Assembly: GCA_021414045.1 (NCBI GenBank) | Contig: JAIOPF010000059.1 | Span: 1-10,045 of the forward strand | From: Deltaproteobacteria bacterium | Lineage (GTDB): Bacteria > UBA10199 > DSSB01 | Length of the DNA stretch: 10,045 nt | Reading direction: 5' to 3' | In this document: one piece after another, positions 7,669 to 10,045 of the stretch | Layout of the letters: the number at the start of each line of letters is the position of its first letter | How positions within the stretch are numbered: the stretch's first letter is position 1 | The notes under the pieces: generated by a model | Database searches by the model: none | Seen by the model: only the letters and a program-made list of their open reading frames with translations | Told to the model about the DNA's origin: nothing | Made by a program: the position numbers and the translations under genes

Positions 7669-7820
7669 TTATAAATTTTCTAACCTTAGCACTTCTTGCT
7701 TTATACGAGCGTACCAGTAGTCTCCATCGTAAGCGCTCAACCCCACGCTATATTCCTCCTCCCATTCGCAGCTAGGAAGACATCCAAAGAACTTTTCAAG
7801 GAAGAGCGCTTTGCTGGAGG
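7669..7820 (-). pseudogene. Out-of-frame C-terminal part of the secreted protein
   Basis: On the minus strand, from about 7820, the codons read SSKALFLEKFFGCLPSCEWE and continue EEYSVGLSAYDGDYWYARIK, ending QEVLRLENL and TAA (7671-7669). The composition is that of real protein (balanced, with Trp, Tyr and Cys), not shadow. It has no start of its own, and its frame opens right after the preceding TAA near 7823-7821, exactly where the upstream gene goes out of frame. Joined by removing one base, 8302-7669 becomes 211 codons exactly, including the stop. The natural stop then sits against the terminator hairpin, as expected for a gene end. Confidence 0.7.
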
Positions 7821-8302
7821 ATTACGTCGAAATCGGAATGGTATTGCTCATAATAACTTCCCACAGCGGTATACAGAATCATCATAACGACGTCGCTCGC
7901 GAGCTTTCGAACCCAAAGCTCCTGATGGACTTCCGGGCCCATTACCAAGGTCAAAAAGGCCCATTCCTTCCCAAATCTTTCCTTATTATGAATTTCATCG
8001 ACATTGCCTTCCTTATACCGAGGGTCCGAGATCATGTGTTTTCGGACTTCTTCCAGATAAGTATTGCTCGAAATAGGCACGTTTTTAAAAATTCTTACCC
8101 CAATATTGACCACCGGTTCTTTGCCTTTGACTGCCATTTTCAGTTCCGATTGATCCTTGTTAATCTTTCTCTTTAATTCCCACTCCGAGCTGGGCGCTTT
8201 TAACGTTTTGATAAGTCCATCAACGGGCTCCGCGCGCAGAAGATGGTCGCCGCCGACCCAAAATGAAATTAGGACTAAAAAAAAGAAAGACTTGGATTTC
8301 AT
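7796..8302 (-). CDS. Secreted protein of unknown function, possibly PsbP/DcrB-like (main frame)
   Basis: The start ATG (8302-8300) is preceded on the minus strand by AGGAGGT at 8317-8311, an excellent ribosome site. Residues 1-24 form a signal peptide: MKSKS, then a hydrophobic core, then LLRA before EPVDG. The mature part is charged and ends in this frame at VILQQSALP. The segment MILYTAVGSYYEQYHSDFDVI resembles the late strand and helix of PsbP/DcrB-fold lipoproteins; this is a weak, by-eye resemblance. The last few codons are out of frame: dropping one base near 7817-7824 continues VISSKALFLEKFFGC and the gene then ends at 7669, giving about 210 residues. The DNA is visibly more AT-rich than the flanking genes, which could mean separate origin. 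Confidence 0.75.
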   Translation of the reverse strand: MKSKSFFFLVLISFWVGGDHLLRAEPVDGLIKTLKAPSSEWELKRKINKDQSELKMAVKGKEPVVNIGVRIFKNVPISSNTYLEEVRKHMISDPRYKEGNVDEIHNKERFGKEWAFLTLVMGPEVHQELWVRKLASDVVMMILYTAVGSYYEQYHSDFDVILQQSALP

Positions 8303-8420
8303 ATTAAATTACCTCCTACTTAAATTTCCAATACCTTCCCGCACACCCGTTTAACCACCAAATTTTTTATCTTGGCCGAAAGATTTGGGCGGGCAAACGT
8401 CGGGTTTTCATTTGGGCCAC
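8303..8420. other. Intergenic gap holding the leader of the secreted-protein gene
   Basis: This gap separates the terminator of the Calx-beta gene from the start of the secreted-protein gene on the same strand. It holds the minus-strand ribosome site AGGAGGT (8317-8311). I see no promoter hexamer pair good enough to name, although the minus-strand gene needs its own promoter downstream of that terminator. Nothing else is apparent. Confidence 0.5.
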
Positions 8421-8450
8421 AAAAAAACGAGGACCCTTTCGGGTCCTCGT
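8421..8450 (-). terminator. Rho-independent terminator of the Calx-beta/lipoprotein gene
   Basis: On the minus strand, ACGAGGACCC (8450-8441) and GGGTCCTCGT (8436-8427) form a perfect ten-pair stem with a GAAA tetraloop, followed directly by a run of T from 8427 to 8421. It lies 36 bases after the stop of the minus-strand gene that ends at 8487. Confidence 0.92.
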
Positions 8451-8486
8451 TCTGCGTTCTACAGTTAATGTAGATATAAAGTCGGA

Positions 8487-10045
8487 CTATTTAATGGGGG
8501 CATCGCAAGTCGCGCAATCGGGGGTGAGGAAACAGGTGGTCATGCCATCCGTCAGATAGCCTTCGCACTGAATGTTTCCGTTTCCAGCTATGCTCAGCTT
8601 GAGTCCCTTGAATTGATACCGGGTGTCGTTGATATCCAAGCCTTCGGTCGAGAGCTCGGCAACCCATCCCGCAATGGGGTCCACGCCGAAGGAGGCGGCA
8701 TAATCGCCTTCCACCGTCGAATTCATCTCCTGGGAGATGCAGTTTTCAGGGATAACTTGGATATCCAGAAGGCCGGCCAAGCCGCCTTGATCTTGACAGG
8801 ACTTCACTTCGGACTTCGTGTGAATGAAGCCGCTGTCGCAGTCGAGGACGGGATTGGCATTCATGGACGAAGCGGCCGTATCCAACTCGTCGCAGTTCGT
8901 CACGGCCGACAGGGGAGTCCACAGAGCCGCGATTTCCGCCTGCAGGGTTTGCGAAGCGAGTTCGTAGTCCTGCAGGGTAGCGGGATTTCGAACCTGCTTG
9001 CCATCACCGCAACCCGTCATCGTCGCCACGGCGACGATGATGAGAGCGGCCTGCGTCGAGACTCGGGCCCATCGGGGGCTGCGACCGAAGCGGATCATGG
9101 TGAAGGAGAGCGCGAGTCCGGCGAGCATCATGCCGAACGCCGTCGTTCCGTGGAGGCCTTTGGAATCCGGATTCAGTGAGCAACCGCCCTGGGATCCGCC
9201 TTGGATGCCGTTGTTGTTCAGTTGAGGACCGACGCCCACATCAAGGATGGTGACTTCCGTCACTTCAGGCTGATCCAAGACCGCATCTCCGGTGCTTCCG
9301 TCGAGGACGACCGAGAAGAATCTCGAGTCCAGTTCGGAATCGGTGAAAACGGGGATCACGATGGGCTTCGGGAGGCTATCGCCGTCGGCCCAAGTGAGGG
9401 TTCCTTCCGCGTTGGTATAGTCCTCGGGGGAAACGGCCGTCCCATTCGAAGTCGAATAATGGACGCTGACGGCGCCGGAAGTGCCGCCATCACGGTTGAC
9501 GTAGACGATCGCGGAACTCACCGTCTCGTTGAAGGTATAGGTAGCCGCGCTGAAGTGCAGGGAGCCGGCCACGTCGTCGTCGAGGATTTGCACGATCGAA
9601 GTGACTTGGCTGCCCAAGCTGGCGCCGCCGGTGAGGTTACCGAGGATCAGGGCGAAGGTCTCGTCGCCTTCCTGCAGGGTGTCTTGGCTGATCTGGAAGG
9701 TGACGGCCTTCGGAGTGGTGTCGCCATCGGCGAACTGCACGGTCACCGGGGCCTGCGGGGCGACATAGTCCACGCCGTCCGTCGCGTTACCGGCATTCAC
9801 CGTCACGTCCGCGCTGACCGCGCCGCTATTGCCGCCGATGCGGGTCACGAAGACTTGCGCGGTGAGGTTGCCTTCGACGAAGGAGTATTGCGGCTGGCTG
9901 AATTGCAGCGAACCCGCCACGTCATCATCGGTGATGTGCACGGTGGTGATGGCTTGGCTGCCCAAGCTGGCGCCGCCGGTGAGGTTACCGAGGATCAGGG
10001 CGAAGGTCTCGTCGCCTTCCTGCAGGGTGTCTTGGCTGATCTGGA
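8487..10045 (-). CDS. Calx-beta repeat surface protein with CTERM-like anchor and in-frame lipoprotein-like C-terminus (5' end outside window)
   Basis: The reading frame is open to the window edge, so the N-terminus is missing. TTG 9965 is only an internal codon. At least two Calx-beta units are visible, with the usual EGDETFAL and ILDDDVAGSL motifs that make up calcium-binding sites; a third, partial unit runs off the edge. Next comes a Gly/Asn linker and GGCSLNPDSK, a hydrophobic helix and RFGRSPR: a Cys-containing, helix, basic-end signal resembling MYXO- or JDVT-CTERM anchors. Translation does not stop there. It continues through a second hydrophobic stretch, ALIIVAVATMTGC (Cys codon 9011-9009), which looks like a lipoprotein signal peptide and lipobox. 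A roughly 170-residue Cys-rich domain (at least eight Cys) follows and ends at TAG 8489-8487. The lipoprotein part could be translated from ATG 9098, but no ribosome site is visible there. Confidence 0.85.
   Translation of the reverse strand, partial: QISQDTLQEGDETFALILGNLTGGASLGSQAITTVHITDDDVAGSLQFSQPQYSFVEGNLTAQVFVTRIGGNSGAVSADVTVNAGNATDGVDYVAPQAPVTVQFADGDTTPKAVTFQISQDTLQEGDETFALILGNLTGGASLGSQVTSIVQILDDDVAGSLHFSAATYTFNETVSSAIVYVNRDGGTSGAVSVHYSTSNGTAVSPEDYTNAEGTLTWADGDSLPKPIVIPVFTDSELDSRFFSVVLDGSTGDAVLDQPEVTEVTILDVGVGPQLNNNGIQGGSQGGCSLNPDSKGLHGTTAFGMMLAGLALSFTMIRFGRSPRWARVSTQAALIIVAVATMTGCGDGKQVRNPATLQDYELASQTLQAEIAALWTPLSAVTNCDELDTAASSMNANPVLDCDSGFIHTKSEVKSCQDQGGLAGLLDIQVIPENCISQEMNSTVEGDYAASFGVDPIAGWVAELSTEGLDINDTRYQFKGLKLSIAGNGNIQCEGYLTDGMTTCFLTPDCATCDAPIK
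9605..9697 (-). repeat. Near-identical DNA repeat within Calx-beta units, copy 1
   Basis: These 93 bases are identical by eye to 9953-10045, at an offset of 348 bases (116 codons, one Calx-beta unit). They encode the ISQDTLQEGDETFALILGN part of the unit and the residues after it. The flanking parts of the units are less alike at DNA level, suggesting recent duplication or gene conversion. Confidence 0.9.
9953..10045 (-). repeat. Near-identical DNA repeat within Calx-beta units, copy 2 (cut by window edge)
   Basis: This copy is identical to 9605-9697 as far as the window reaches and probably continues beyond it. Confidence 0.9.

Noticed and set aside
7811-8176. Plus-strand open frame opposite the secreted protein
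   Set aside because: The minus-strand gene has a signal peptide and an AGGAGGT ribosome site; this frame has neither.
8613-9179. Plus-strand open frame opposite the Calx-beta/lipoprotein gene
   Set aside because: His/Arg/Gly-rich shadow; the minus strand has recognisable domains and a terminator in the right place.
1-10045. CRISPR array, tRNA, rRNA, insertion sequence or phage genes
   Set aside because: No regularly spaced short repeats, cloverleaf, transposase motif or terminal inverted repeats were seen. The only DNA-level repeat of note is inside the Calx-beta gene.

Overview
The window reads as chromosome of a Gram-negative bacterium with moderate GC. A standalone SCP2 protein, a long-chain acyl-CoA ligase of the FadD15/FAA type, small DUF4870 and DUF2752 membrane proteins, and a Calx-beta surface protein with a Cys-containing CTERM-like anchor together suggest a deltaproteobacterial-type (Myxococcota/Bdellovibrionota-like) or uncultured lineage. 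That placement is inference; there is no rRNA or phylogenetic marker here.

Layout. Bases 98-4798 (+) hold one very long unrecognised gene, about 1566 residues when read through. Its second half is an ancient tandem duplication of a helical module. The gene is interrupted by two compensating single-base indels near 2792 and 3254. Bases 4947-6465 (+) hold an acyl-CoA ligase broken by two internal deletions; its true C-terminal residues survive in a third reading frame just before the stop at 6465. Bases 6498-7622 (+) hold three intact, closely spaced small genes (DUF4870, DUF2752, SCP2), probably one transcript with the ligase. A hairpin at 7634-7668 separates them from a convergent minus-strand gene for a secreted protein (8302 down to 7669). 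That gene also carries a single-base frameshift, and its last ~50 codons lie in a different frame from the rest. Bases 8421-8450 are a strong terminator for the minus-strand gene that enters from the right edge (10045 down to 8487). That gene encodes Calx-beta repeats, a CTERM-like anchor and, in the same frame, what looks like a whole lipoprotein.

How the genes fit together. Ligase plus SCP2 suggests fatty-acyl or lipid handling at the membrane, with the two DUF proteins as membrane neighbours. The Calx-beta protein belongs to the cell surface. The giant protein has no assigned function.

The most striking property of the window is the number of lesions: three single-nucleotide indels and two larger deletions in three genes, while the small genes between them are intact. 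Either the assembly is error-prone here or these genes are decaying; the sequence alone cannot decide.
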